A DNA stretch of 50,217 nucleotides, from positions 1 to 50,217 of the forward strand of contig CAMYOL010000066.1 in NCBI GenBank assembly GCA_947260005.1. The letters run 5' to 3'. The notes beneath the pieces were generated by a model. That model did no database searches and had not been told where the DNA came from. It saw only the letters and a list, made by a program, of their open reading frames with translations. Of this stretch, positions 38,442-48,365 are shown in pieces. This stretch comes from an uncultured Ectothiorhodospiraceae bacterium (GTDB lineage: Bacteria > Pseudomonadota > Gammaproteobacteria > UBA6429 > Thiohalophilaceae). Position 1 is the first letter of the stretch. The number at the start of each line of letters is the position of its first letter. Made by a program: the position numbers and the translations under genes.

Positions 38442-39869
38442 TTATTTTCCACCTAAAATATTTTTAATGATGTCAGTCGTAGAATGACCTTCAATAAATT
38501 CAATAATATTGACTTCGCCACCCTGCTTAATGACACACTCGCCACCCGCAATCTGCTCAGGTTTATAATCACCACCCTTCACAAGCGCATCCGGTAACAT
38601 TTTACAGATTATCCGTTCGGGCGTGTCTTCACTAAAGGGTACTACCCAATCAACACATTCCAGAGCGGACAATAACGCCATACGTCGATCTAAAGTATTA
38701 ATGGGACGTTCCGAACCCTTAAGTCGTTTAACCGATTCATCATCATTGACGGCAATGATCAAACGATCACCCATTGCACGGGCTTTCTGTAAATAAGATA
38801 CATGCCCGGGGTGTAAAATATCAAAACAGCCATTGGTCATAACAATACGTTCGCCATGTTGTTTGGCCTGATTAACAACATCAAGCAAAGCATCTTCGTC
38901 ATAGACACCACGCGTTAATGACGCTTCACCGCGCATGGCTTGTTGTAATTCTGCTGGTGATACCGTCGCTGTACCGAGTTTTCCAACAACCACGCCTGCC
39001 GCTAAATTTGCCAGGGCCATCGCATTATTCAAACCTTCACCCGCGGCAATCGCCGTTGCTAACATCGCAATCACCGTGTCACCGGCACCCGTTACATCAA
39101 ACACTTCCTGAGCCTTGGTGGGTAAATGAATGGGGGCATGAGATTTTTGTAACAGGGTCATACCACGCTCGCTACGCGTGACCAGCAGAGCATCCAGTTC
39201 AATATCTTTAATCAGTTGCATGCCGCGATTTTCGATTTCGCTATCGGAGATACAAGTACCCACGACGGCTTCAAATTCAGATAAATTCGGTGTGATGAGT
39301 GTCGCACCTTTATAACGACTAAAGTCTGTTCCCTTCGGATCAATCAATACCGGCGTATTCGCATCACGTGCGGCACGAATTAATGATGGAAAATCCCGTA
39401 AAGTACCTTTGCCATAATCAGACAACACCACGGCACCGGCATTCGCCATCAACTTATTGGCACGTGCAACCAAGACGTCGGTACGCTGTTCGTTGAAACC
39501 ATCTTCAAAATCCAGGCGTATAAGTTGTTGGTGACGGCTAATAACCCGCAGTTTCGTGACCGTACGACTACCTGGAATTCGTTCGAAGGCACAAGTGACA
39601 CCCGATGTGCTCAATATGTCCTGAAGTGCATCGGCTGCCTCATCGTCACCGGTGTAACCAATAACATCAATGTTTGCCCCTAGTGCAGAGATATTAAGCG
39701 CGACATTACCAGACCCACCGGCACGTTCTTCAGCATCCCCCACCAACACCACCGGTACCGGTGCTTCTGGAGAAATGCGAGAGGTATCACCATGCCAGTA
39801 ACGATCCAGCATTAAGTCACCAATCACTAGTACCTGGGCATTTTCGAAATTAGGTAGATTCAGTTGCAT
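38442..39869 (-). CDS. hldE: Bifunctional heptose-7-phosphate kinase / heptose-1-phosphate adenylyltransferase
   Basis: This is 475 aa, the normal length of the fused enzyme. The N-terminal PfkB kinase domain (about 1-315) has [20 protein letters not shown] and the anion-hole motif VTGAGDTV (about 260-267). The C-terminal nucleotidyltransferase (about 340-475) has [16 protein letters not shown] with the HxGH motif. It makes D-glycero-beta-D-manno-heptose 1,7-bisphosphate and, after GmhB, ADP-heptose. It heads the hldE-hldD-GT9-waaF-waaL-waaE operon. Confidence 0.97.
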   Translation of the reverse strand: MQLNLPNFENAQVLVIGDLMLDRYWHGDTSRISPEAPVPVVLVGDAEERAGGSGNVALNISALGANIDVIGYTGDDEAADALQDILSTSGVTCAFERIPGSRTVTKLRVISRHQQLIRLDFEDGFNEQRTDVLVARANKLMANAGAVVLSDYGKGTLRDFPSLIRAARDANTPVLIDPKGTDFSRYKGATLITPNLSEFEAVVGTCISDSEIENRGMQLIKDIELDALLVTRSERGMTLLQKSHAPIHLPTKAQEVFDVTGAGDTVIAMLATAIAAGEGLNNAMALANLAAGVVVGKLGTATVSPAELQQAMRGEASLTRGVYDEDALLDVVNQAKQHGERIVMTNGCFDILHPGHVSYLQKARAMGDRLIIAVNDDESVKRLKGSERPINTLDRRMALLSALECVDWVVPFSEDTPERIICKMLPDALVKGGDYKPEQIAGGECVIKQGGEVNIIEFIEGHSTTDIIKNILGGK

Positions 39870-39915
39870 AGACGTTCCACGTCATTTTATTTTAATAAAT
39901 TATAGCGAATGATGG

Positions 39916-40116
39916 CTAAGCTTTTTTTAATTCATAAATGGCACCGCAGTAGGGACACTTTGCTTCACCACCTTGTTCTTCAATCGGTAAATAGACCTTT
40001 GGGTGTGAATTCCAAAGTGCCATGCCATCCATTGGGCAATGGGCTGGCAAATCAGCTTGGCTCACTTGATAACGTTGCGCCGCATTCGCCTGTTTTTCGT
40101 TTGATGATTCATTCAT
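39916..40116 (-). CDS. Small zf-CHCC zinc-finger protein
   Basis: This is 66 aa. Cys27, His38, Cys54 and Cys57 form the CHCC zinc site (CPMDG..., NSHPKVYL, CPYCGAIYEL), as in the NDUFS6-like zf-CHCC family. Function unknown in bacteria; it is found next to ilvE and LPS-core genes in many gammaproteobacteria, as here, 69 bases after ilvE. Confidence 0.9.
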   Translation of the reverse strand: MNESSNEKQANAAQRYQVSQADLPAHCPMDGMALWNSHPKVYLPIEEQGGEAKCPYCGAIYELKKA

Positions 40117-40185
40117 GACTCTACCCTTTAAATTTTAAAATCTAGCTTATTTTTAAACTGCTTCAATTTTCAGATAACTTAAACG

Positions 40186-41106
40186 CTAAACAAAAGTTAA
40201 CCAATGATTATATTTTTCGATTCGACCATGTACGACATCAAAGTACAGACTTTGTAATTTTTCAGTCACAGGCCCTCGCGTACCCGATCCAATTGCCCGT
40301 CCATCTAACTCACGTATTGGGGTCACCTCAGCAGCCGATCCCGTAAAAAAGGCCTCATCGGCAATATAAACTTCATCACGGGTAATGCGTTTTTCACGCA
40401 CCTCAAAACCCTCATCCGTCGCTATTTGCATTAAGGTCTTGCGGGTTATTCCATCTAATGCAGACGTCAACTCAGGTGTGTAGATAACATTATCTTTCAC
40501 CAAAAAAATGTTTTCGCCACTGCCTTCGGCCACAAAACCGTCTACATCCAGTAATAAGGCCTCATCATACCCATCGCGCATCGCCTCTTGCAGGGCCATC
40601 ATTGAATTCATGTAATTGCCATTTGCTTTAGCCCTACACATGGTAATGTTGACATGATGGCGAGTAATTGAAGATGTCTTGATGCGCAAACCATTTTTCA
40701 TATTGTCTTCACCCAGATAGGCACCCCATTCCCAGGCCGCAACAATCGTATGGACTTTTAAGTTGTCCGCTCGCAAACCCATGCCTTCCGAGCCATAAAA
40801 ACACATTGGACGCAGATAAGCGCTATCCAGGTTATTCTCTTTCACCGCCGCTTTTTGTGCTTCGTTGATAGTCGCTTTATCAAACAACAACGGCATGGCT
40901 AATATATGTGCGGATTCAAACAAGCGATTGGTGTGATCATCAAGTCTAAATATAGCGGTCCCTTGTTCGGCTTTATAGGCGCGTACGCCTTCAAACACCC
41001 CCATGCCATAATGCAGGGTATGGGTCAAAACATGCACCTGAGCCTCGCGCCAGGGCACCATCTTGCCATCAAACCAAATAACACCATCTCTGTCAGACAT
41101 CGACAT
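40186..41106 (-). CDS. ilvE: Branched-chain-amino-acid aminotransferase
   Basis: This is 306 aa with SD GAGGAAG. A fold-type IV PLP enzyme: the Schiff-base lysine is K160 in CRAKANGNYMNS, with FEGVRAY near residue 38-44, and GSGENIFLVKD and FFTGSAAEVTPIRELDGR near the cofactor phosphate. It transfers the amino group of glutamate to the keto acids of Leu, Ile and Val. It is downstream of glnE by 24 bases, as in Pseudomonas. Confidence 0.96.
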   Translation of the reverse strand: MSMSDRDGVIWFDGKMVPWREAQVHVLTHTLHYGMGVFEGVRAYKAEQGTAIFRLDDHTNRLFESAHILAMPLLFDKATINEAQKAAVKENNLDSAYLRPMCFYGSEGMGLRADNLKVHTIVAAWEWGAYLGEDNMKNGLRIKTSSITRHHVNITMCRAKANGNYMNSMMALQEAMRDGYDEALLLDVDGFVAEGSGENIFLVKDNVIYTPELTSALDGITRKTLMQIATDEGFEVREKRITRDEVYIADEAFFTGSAAEVTPIRELDGRAIGSGTRGPVTEKLQSLYFDVVHGRIEKYNHWLTFV

Positions 41107-41130
41107 CTACATCTTCCTCATACTATATAA

Positions 41131-44007
41131 TTAAACTTCCAACCAACTGGACCAAATTCGCTGCACACCTTGCTGTTGCGGCTCGAAATGATTGGCCGCA
41201 ACGATGGCCGATGATTCCTGCAACTTAAGGCGATGTAATCGATTTCGATACAGTTGATACGTCTCGCTCAAAAAAGCAGCATCGGCCTCGCTCATCACAC
41301 CCGTCTGAGCCATGGCCTCCAACAGGCGAATATTATCAGTCCATTCCAATAATTCGTCGTACTGATGACTAAACGCCAGAACGCCATATTGCACCATAAA
41401 TTCAATATCGACGATACCTCCTTGGCTATGTTTCAGATCAAACTCGCCGGCCTTGGCCTTATTTTGAGCCTGGGACATTTTCCGGCGCATTTCGATCACA
41501 GATTGACGCAATTCATCGATATCACGCTTCTGGCTGAGGATCTCTGACCGAATACGTTCAAATTCAGTGGCGATCGCAGGATCACCGGCAACCACTCTCG
41601 CTCTTACCAGTGCCTGATGCTCCCAGGTCCAGGCCTTATTTTTCTGATAACCGGCAAATGACTTCAAACTGCTGACTAACATCCCAGCGGCACCATCGGG
41701 ACGTAGACGCATGTCCACTTCAAATAAGACACCGGCCGGCGTCATCGCCCCTAAAATATGCATCATACGCTGACCCAGGCGGGCAAAAAACACCCCCAAT
41801 GCCACGGGTTTTTCTGTCGATTTCTCTCCGGTTGTTTCCAGGCTCTCAGATTCACCACTATGCAAAAACACCATATCCAAATCAGAGCTATATCCCAATT
41901 CATAGCCGCCCAATTTGCCATAGGCAATTACCGCAAAACCGCTATCACAGACAGCACCTTCATGGGTGCAAATCGGACGACCATGTTTTGCCACCAGGTG
42001 ATGCCAGGCCAGGTTCAGCGTATGTTCTAACACCACTTCGGCTATCCAGCTTAAATGGTTACTCACCTCTGGCAATGGTAAGGCGCCAAAGATATCTGCA
42101 GCTGCCACCTTTAAAAAATGCGATTGTTTAAAATGGCGTAACACATCTAATGAGCGTTCTTCATCACCCAATACATCCGCCATCCGTGTCGTTAATTCCT
42201 GATTCAATCTGTCACGCTTAGGTGGGTCGAATAATTGACCGACATCTAATAAATCATCCAGTAACAGCGGATGAAGACTCAAGTAGCGTGTAATCCATGG
42301 GCTCGAGGCACATAAGCGAATAAACTGAGATAACGCCAACGGATTTTCAATCAATAAAACTAAATAGACTGAACGTTGCATCACCGCTTCGATAACCGTT
42401 AATGCTCGTAGAAATGACAAATCGGGCTGTTCAGTTGCCTGACAGGCACTTAAAAATAACGGCATCAATCGATTCATACGCTCATGGCCACGTGCTGATA
42501 GATTTCGATAGGCCCGGCTTTCGCGTACGGTTTTAATATGCCGCCAGACATCGTTTGCTTCATTAAACCCACTGCTTGTTAATAACTCGAGGGCCTCCTC
42601 ATCCTCGATCTCACCAAGCCATAATGGGGTAAGTTCAACCGTTTCTTGACTGGGTGTATCCGCTTGAGGCGCAACAAAGACCTGTTCGAAGTGTTCATGC
42701 ACGTGGGTACGGTGATGTTGTAATTGTTCGTTAAAGGCATTCCAGCCATCAAACCCCATACTAAACGCTAAACGTTTTTGAGCGATCTCATCCGTCGGCA
42801 AACTATGGGTTTGTTCATCTCGCCAGGCCTGTAAACGATGTTCGGTACGGCGCAAAAAATCATAGGCGTCATTTAGTTGTTCGACAACATAATCGGGCAG
42901 GATAGCAAGTTCCTGCAACGCCGCTAATGTTTTTAAGATGGAACGCGATTGCAGTTTAACCTCACGACCACCCCGAATAAGTTGAAACACCTGGCCAATG
43001 AATTCAATTTCACGTATTCCACCGGCACCGACCTTAATATTCAATTCCTTGTTCTTACGTTTGACCTCTTTCTGAATCATCGCCTTCATTTCGCGTATTG
43101 ATTCAAATGCGCTGTAATCGACGTAACGCCGATAAACAAACGGTTTTAAACGTGCTAACAGTTTTTCTCCCTGGACATGATCGCCAGCAATCACACGCGC
43201 CTTAATCATGGCGTAACGTTCCCATTCTCGCCCGTGCATCTGATAGTAATCTTCCATGGCATCAAAACTCACAGCCAATGGTCCGCTCCCAAATGGACGA
43301 AGGCGCATATCGACCCGAAATACAAAACCATCCGCTGTTAATTTGGATAAAACATTAATCAAGCTTTGGCCAAGCTTTTGGAAAAACTCGTGATTGGTAA
43401 TGGTCTTGTTACCACGCGTTTCCCCCTCTTCCGGATAAGCAAAGATCAAATCGATATCGGATGACAGATTTAGTTCATGACCACCGAGCTTGCCCATACC
43501 AAGCACAATTAATTGTTGTTGATTGCCCTCACTATCAAAAGGTGTCCCTAGGCTCTGGCAATTCCATTTGTATAAAAGATTCAATGCACCATCGACACAG
43601 GCATCGGCCAGCCAGGATAATTCACGCATGGTTTCAGCCAACTCAGCCCAACCTGCCAGGTCACGCCAGATAATCCTGACCAATTCGCGCTGACGCATCT
43701 CACGTAGCCTGCGCATTAAGTCGTTTTCATTCAGACAATCTTCGAGTCGTGTATTAACCAGTCTAACGATATACTCGAAGTCATAGTCCCGAAATAGGTC
43801 AGCGGTTTTGAGCAGACCGATTAAATGATCCCGATTAACGGTGCAACGCTGTTCAACATACAGGCTATTAGACCAAACGAACGACAAAGACTTTTTCAAT
43901 AGTTCGGTTTGGTCCGCAGGAAGAGATGAATTTTCTGCGTCGATAAAGAACTTTTCAGCTTCGCTTGATTGCTGTTCAGTTAAGATATTCTGTAAGTATC
44001 CTGACAT
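41131..44007 (-). CDS. glnE: Bifunctional glutamine synthetase adenylyltransferase/deadenylase
   Basis: This is 958 aa, close to the E. coli 946. Both nucleotidyltransferase domains are present: the N-terminal adenylyl-removing site ELNLSSDIDLIFAYPE (about 178-193) and the C-terminal adenylylating site GYELGYSSDLDMVFLH (about 718-733), each with DxD. GlnE adds or removes AMP on glutamine synthetase according to PII state. It leads the glnE-ilvE-zf-CHCC group. Confidence 0.97.
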   Translation of the reverse strand: MSGYLQNILTEQQSSEAEKFFIDAENSSLPADQTELLKKSLSFVWSNSLYVEQRCTVNRDHLIGLLKTADLFRDYDFEYIVRLVNTRLEDCLNENDLMRRLREMRQRELVRIIWRDLAGWAELAETMRELSWLADACVDGALNLLYKWNCQSLGTPFDSEGNQQQLIVLGMGKLGGHELNLSSDIDLIFAYPEEGETRGNKTITNHEFFQKLGQSLINVLSKLTADGFVFRVDMRLRPFGSGPLAVSFDAMEDYYQMHGREWERYAMIKARVIAGDHVQGEKLLARLKPFVYRRYVDYSAFESIREMKAMIQKEVKRKNKELNIKVGAGGIREIEFIGQVFQLIRGGREVKLQSRSILKTLAALQELAILPDYVVEQLNDAYDFLRRTEHRLQAWRDEQTHSLPTDEIAQKRLAFSMGFDGWNAFNEQLQHHRTHVHEHFEQVFVAPQADTPSQETVELTPLWLGEIEDEEALELLTSSGFNEANDVWRHIKTVRESRAYRNLSARGHERMNRLMPLFLSACQATEQPDLSFLRALTVIEAVMQRSVYLVLLIENPLALSQFIRLCASSPWITRYLSLHPLLLDDLLDVGQLFDPPKRDRLNQELTTRMADVLGDEERSLDVLRHFKQSHFLKVAAADIFGALPLPEVSNHLSWIAEVVLEHTLNLAWHHLVAKHGRPICTHEGAVCDSGFAVIAYGKLGGYELGYSSDLDMVFLHSGESESLETTGEKSTEKPVALGVFFARLGQRMMHILGAMTPAGVLFEVDMRLRPDGAAGMLVSSLKSFAGYQKNKAWTWEHQALVRARVVAGDPAIATEFERIRSEILSQKRDIDELRQSVIEMRRKMSQAQNKAKAGEFDLKHSQGGIVDIEFMVQYGVLAFSHQYDELLEWTDNIRLLEAMAQTGVMSEADAAFLSETYQLYRNRLHRLKLQESSAIVAANHFEPQQQGVQRIWSSWLEV

Positions 44008-44113
44008 ACATTCACTTTAGGGAAGAGTCACTACTTTGCCAAGTCTACCAGACTCTTTCCTAAGTCAGGTATAGCTCAAGAAATTAAATATTGTTACTTA
44101 CTTGAAACTAAAC

Positions 44114-44139
44114 AGCCCCATGCATTAACGCATGAGGCT
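44114..44139 (-). terminator. Hairpin between the secreted protein gene and glnE
   Basis: The minus strand has a 10-bp stem, AGCCTCATGC / GCATGGGGCT, with one G-T pair and a six-base loop, then GTTTAGTTT. It lies 14 bases after the stop of the secreted-protein gene, so it probably ends that operon before glnE. Confidence 0.6.
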
Positions 44140-44152
44140 ATTTCATTATCGA

Positions 44153-44827
44153 TTAATATAAGTTAGGTACAAAAAGTGCGTGAAGATTTCCCCACCCCAT
44201 CTCGCCAGCTTCACCAGTCCTTGGTAAAACAGCAACCGCGTTTAGATAGTATGTCGTTGCTCCGGATATTGGGAAAACGGCTTGTGTAGAACAAGCTGTT
44301 GCGTGGACACCGCTAGCTGAACCAGCCGGTAAAATAAACCACTTTCTATTACTGGTAATAACATCTGCAGGGCTGGTTGAAATTGCAAAACTTAATGACT
44401 GAACAAGAGAATCACTTCCAGTTACATGGATTAGCCGGCAATGCCCTGTATATGTAACGATTGCATAACCTGATCCTGGTGGGGTTAACACAACACTTTG
44501 CTTTGTAACCGGTGTTGTTGGAATATCGGTGCAACAGGTATTATCTTCTGAGCTTGCAACACCGGGTAATGCATTCATATTATCTTGTATATCAGCTTCA
44601 TTAGCTGCAATTCCATTTTGATTGTCCAGTGAACGACTGTTATTGTCATTTACGTCTGTTTTAATTTCATTGAACTTGTCATTCAAATCACTTGCAGTAA
44701 GTGTATCTCCACTGGAGTATGAGTTATCCGGATAAGTAATTTCGCCGGCAGACACCGTTGTAATTACCGCTGCACAAAATAACATCACAGCCGTTCTTTT
44801 AAAATAAATGTTTAATAGCGTTTTCAT
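44153..44827 (-). CDS. Secreted protein of unknown function
   Basis: This is 224 aa with very strong SD (GGAGGTG). A signal peptide is followed by probable cleavage after VSA (residue 27). The mature N-terminus contains DTLTASDLNDKFNEIKTDVNDNN, a segment seen in various gammaproteobacterial envelope proteins, leading to a short helical/coiled region (about 50-85) and then a Ser/Thr/Gly-rich beta-type domain (about 105-224) with paired Cys (CC at 97-98, C129, C179). I do not know the function. It follows a 48-aa lipoprotein gene by 58 bases and an FNR-type site. Confidence 0.75.
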   Translation of the reverse strand: MKTLLNIYFKRTAVMLFCAAVITTVSAGEITYPDNSYSSGDTLTASDLNDKFNEIKTDVNDNNSRSLDNQNGIAANEADIQDNMNALPGVASSEDNTCCTDIPTTPVTKQSVVLTPPGSGYAIVTYTGHCRLIHVTGSDSLVQSLSFAISTSPADVITSNRKWFILPAGSASGVHATACSTQAVFPISGATTYYLNAVAVLPRTGEAGEMGWGNLHALFVPNLY

Positions 44828-44885
44828 AGTACACCTCCAAATATTGAATTAACTTGCTAATAACTCAAATTATTTACTCCCTGTT

Positions 44886-45032
44886 TTAACCTAGAGTGCA
44901 ATCATCTAGTGTACTGGTTCCGAGCACACAGTTATTGCTTGCAGCAGGGCTTGGCGTATCACTTCCTCCACCACATGCAGAAAGGTTTATGAGAGTCGTA
45001 AGCAGAAACACTACGAGTATTTGTTTAGCCAT
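44886..45032 (-). CDS. Tiny lipoprotein (48 aa)
   Basis: ATG at 45032 after a near-perfect ribosome site (GAAGGAGGT). The protein has a hydrophobic signal (ILVVFLLTTLINLSAC) with lipobox LSAC, Cys20 being the lipidated residue, then GGGSDTPSP and a mature tail with Cys35 and Cys45 that could form a disulfide; it ends DDCTLG. Small size keeps it out of ordinary gene lists. It is the first gene of a two-gene unit with the secreted protein; function unknown. Confidence 0.75.
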   Translation of the reverse strand: MAKQILVVFLLTTLINLSACGGGSDTPSPAASNNCVLGTSTLDDCTLG

Positions 45033-45212
45033 AACGTACCTCCTTCGTCAACATTTCATTGATGTAGTCAGCGTAAGTTGCAGTAATTTACAGCTTACGA
45101 ATCGTTAACCCATATTTACTATGTTTTAACTTTTTTACGTTAATAGCTTACTGAATAAGATCTTATAATTCGCAAATAAGATTACAACTAAACAATTCTT
45201 ATTGACAGATTG

Positions 45213-45226
45213 TTGATCTATATCAA
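45213..45226 (-). promoter_or_regulatory. Perfect FNR/ANR-type palindrome
   Basis: TTGAT-N4-ATCAA, a full match to the consensus of FNR/ANR regulators, 181 bases upstream of the lipoprotein ATG. A TGTAAT at 45181-45186 could be a -10, but the spacing is not ideal. It lies beyond the groEL terminator, so it should act on the lipoprotein operon. Confidence 0.55.
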
Positions 45227-45270
45227 CTGCAGTTAACGAACAAAGGAAGTAACCGAGCTAAAAAACTCTC

Positions 45271-45301
45271 ATAAAAAAAAAAGCCCCGCACTGCGGGGCT
45301 T
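45271..45301 (-). terminator. Intrinsic terminator of groESL
   Basis: On the minus strand: a 9-bp stem AAGCCCCGC / GCGGGGCTT with a three-base loop followed directly by a run of ten T. It lies 28 bases after the groEL stop. Confidence 0.92.
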
Positions 45302-45329
45302 TCTATTTACACAGATGATGAAAGGGCAA

Positions 45330-46997
<1,668 letters not shown>

Positions 46998-47040
46998 CTA
47001 TATAATATTTTTTTAAAAGGGTGAGAAGTGGGATTAAGGC

Positions 47041-47269
47041 TTAGCCTTCTAATACACCCATAATGTCTTCTTCACGCAGGACCAATAGTTCTTCACCATC
47101 GATCTTCATGCTCACCATTGTCTAAAATCTTACCGTTACCCACGGCAACAATTTCACCTTCAGCAGGCTTTTCGGTTGCTGAATCAGGGATTACGATGCC
47201 ACCAGCAGTGGTACGTTCTTCTTCCGTGCGGCGCACGATTACACGGTCGTGTAGGGGACGAATCTTCAT
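47041..47269 (-). pseudogene. groES: groES with internal out-of-frame deletion
   Basis: The ATG at 47269 gives 53 residues of normal GroES ([14 protein letters not shown]... to KILDNGE), then the frame is wrong and stops at 47093. From base 47109 the second part [21 protein letters not shown] is in another frame and ends at the true stop 47041. About 21-22 residues (the usual VxxLDVKVGDxVLFGKYxGTEV part) are gone, close to 65 bases, at about 47110/47111. GroES is essential, so either this is an assembly fault, or another copy exists. The flanking sequence, operator and groEL spacing are normal. Confidence 0.85.
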
Positions 47270-47340
47270 TCGTGATTTCTCCTTAAAATGTTGAAATTCA
47301 ACAGGTTATATAAATTCTGAGTCGCTAAACGGGAGAGTTG

Positions 47341-47367
47341 TTAGCACTCCCCTCTAATGAGTGCTAA
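47341..47367. promoter_or_regulatory. CIRCE operator (HrcA site)
   Basis: TTAGCACTC-N9-GAGTGCTAA, a full match to the consensus. It lies 71 bases before the groES start and just downstream of the -10 element, so HrcA binding would block transcription; heat releases it. hrcA itself is not in the window. Confidence 0.97.
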
Positions 47368-47394
47368 TTTTAGCCGTGATCGCCCTCAAGTCAA
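47367..47394 (-). promoter_or_regulatory. sigma70-type promoter of groESL
   Basis: Minus strand: TTGACT (47389-47394), 16 bases, TAAAAT (47367-47372). The last base of the -10 touches CIRCE, the classical repressor arrangement. No sigma32 pattern is evident. Confidence 0.75.
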
Positions 47395-47659
47395 GGAAAC
47401 TAATAGGGAAATCGGCAAAGGAACCCAATTGTTGCCCGGGTTCTAATACAACAACATACTCGCCGGATTCAGACTCGTTAAATTACTGAGTGGGTTATGT
47501 GTACAGACTGTGATGAAATCAAGGGGTCATCTGAAAATCCTCAGTAAATTCGTAATATAAGCCGAGAAATCAGGTTTATTATCGAACTTGTTGTTTTAAT
47601 TATTAAAAATCCACTTATTTTAACCGTGAGTTAATCGATATTCATTAACACAATATTTA
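47395..47659. other. Intergenic, nothing recognised
   Basis: The 265 bases between the groESL promoter and the pagL-like gene hold no credible ORF and no clear terminator for pagL. Confidence 0.4.
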
Positions 47660-48307
47660 TTAAAAGAATCCAACAAATCGAAGTATGAAACCTTTGGCCT
47701 CGTACGATGGATTTTTGGCGCTTTCCCCCTGGCCATTGGATATATGAGCCCAATGGTAACCAATATCGACTGCTTTCGAACTGTCTATCTTATATTTAAA
47801 CGATGGCCCGCCACGCCACATAAAATTATAGTAATCCCCGCCTGCCGGAAACCGCTTGTTATATACAATAAAATTGCCAAGCCCCTGAAGATGAAATGAC
47901 CATTTATCGGTACCCCCGAGTCGGAAATCCAGCAATATCCCCGGACCAATTCCAAATGCGGAATTTTCATGCTGCACCTCTGTCAGGTTACCTTCGGCCA
48001 GGCTGCCTTCTAGCTGTGTTATGTTGCCAGTCGCGTAAGTAGCAATGAATCCCCAATTTATTAACAAATTCAGTTGCTCGACATCAGCAAGATAAAAGTG
48101 GAGATCAATATTTGTCGTTCGAATATCTCGATCTTCTTCAGTTGGCGTCATATATTGGAGACTGATCGTTATATTATTATCATCAGATGAATTTGCAGTG
48201 ACTGATGATACATAAGCAAACGAAAAGAAAGTTAATAACAGAAGAATCACTATACCCGGATTTATTCGTGTGTATCCAATTCCGTTTTCTTTATGTAAAG
48301 ATTTCAT
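47660..48307 (-). CDS. pagL: Lipid A 3-O-deacylase-like outer-membrane protein
   Basis: This is 215 aa, with an N-terminal signal (helix about 17-37, cleavage near TANS). The PagL active-site triad is visible: H188-I-S190-N and E203 (YHWAHISNG, then NPSYEA), with spacing very close to PagL of Pseudomonas. Alternating beta strands (NITISLQYMT, NIDLHFYL, WSFHLQGLGNFI) and an ending aromatic FVGFF suit an eight-strand barrel. It would remove the 3-O-linked acyl chain from lipid A at the outer membrane. It does not belong to the chaperonin operon. Confidence 0.85.
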   Translation of the reverse strand: MKSLHKENGIGYTRINPGIVILLLLTFFSFAYVSSVTANSSDDNNITISLQYMTPTEEDRDIRTTNIDLHFYLADVEQLNLLINWGFIATYATGNITQLEGSLAEGNLTEVQHENSAFGIGPGILLDFRLGGTDKWSFHLQGLGNFIVYNKRFPAGGDYYNFMWRGGPSFKYKIDSSKAVDIGYHWAHISNGQGESAKNPSYEAKGFILRFVGFF

Positions 48308-48365
48308 TTAGATCGCCCTTAAATCACAACTAACGATGTTTAAGTGCGACGAGATCGAAAATGGA

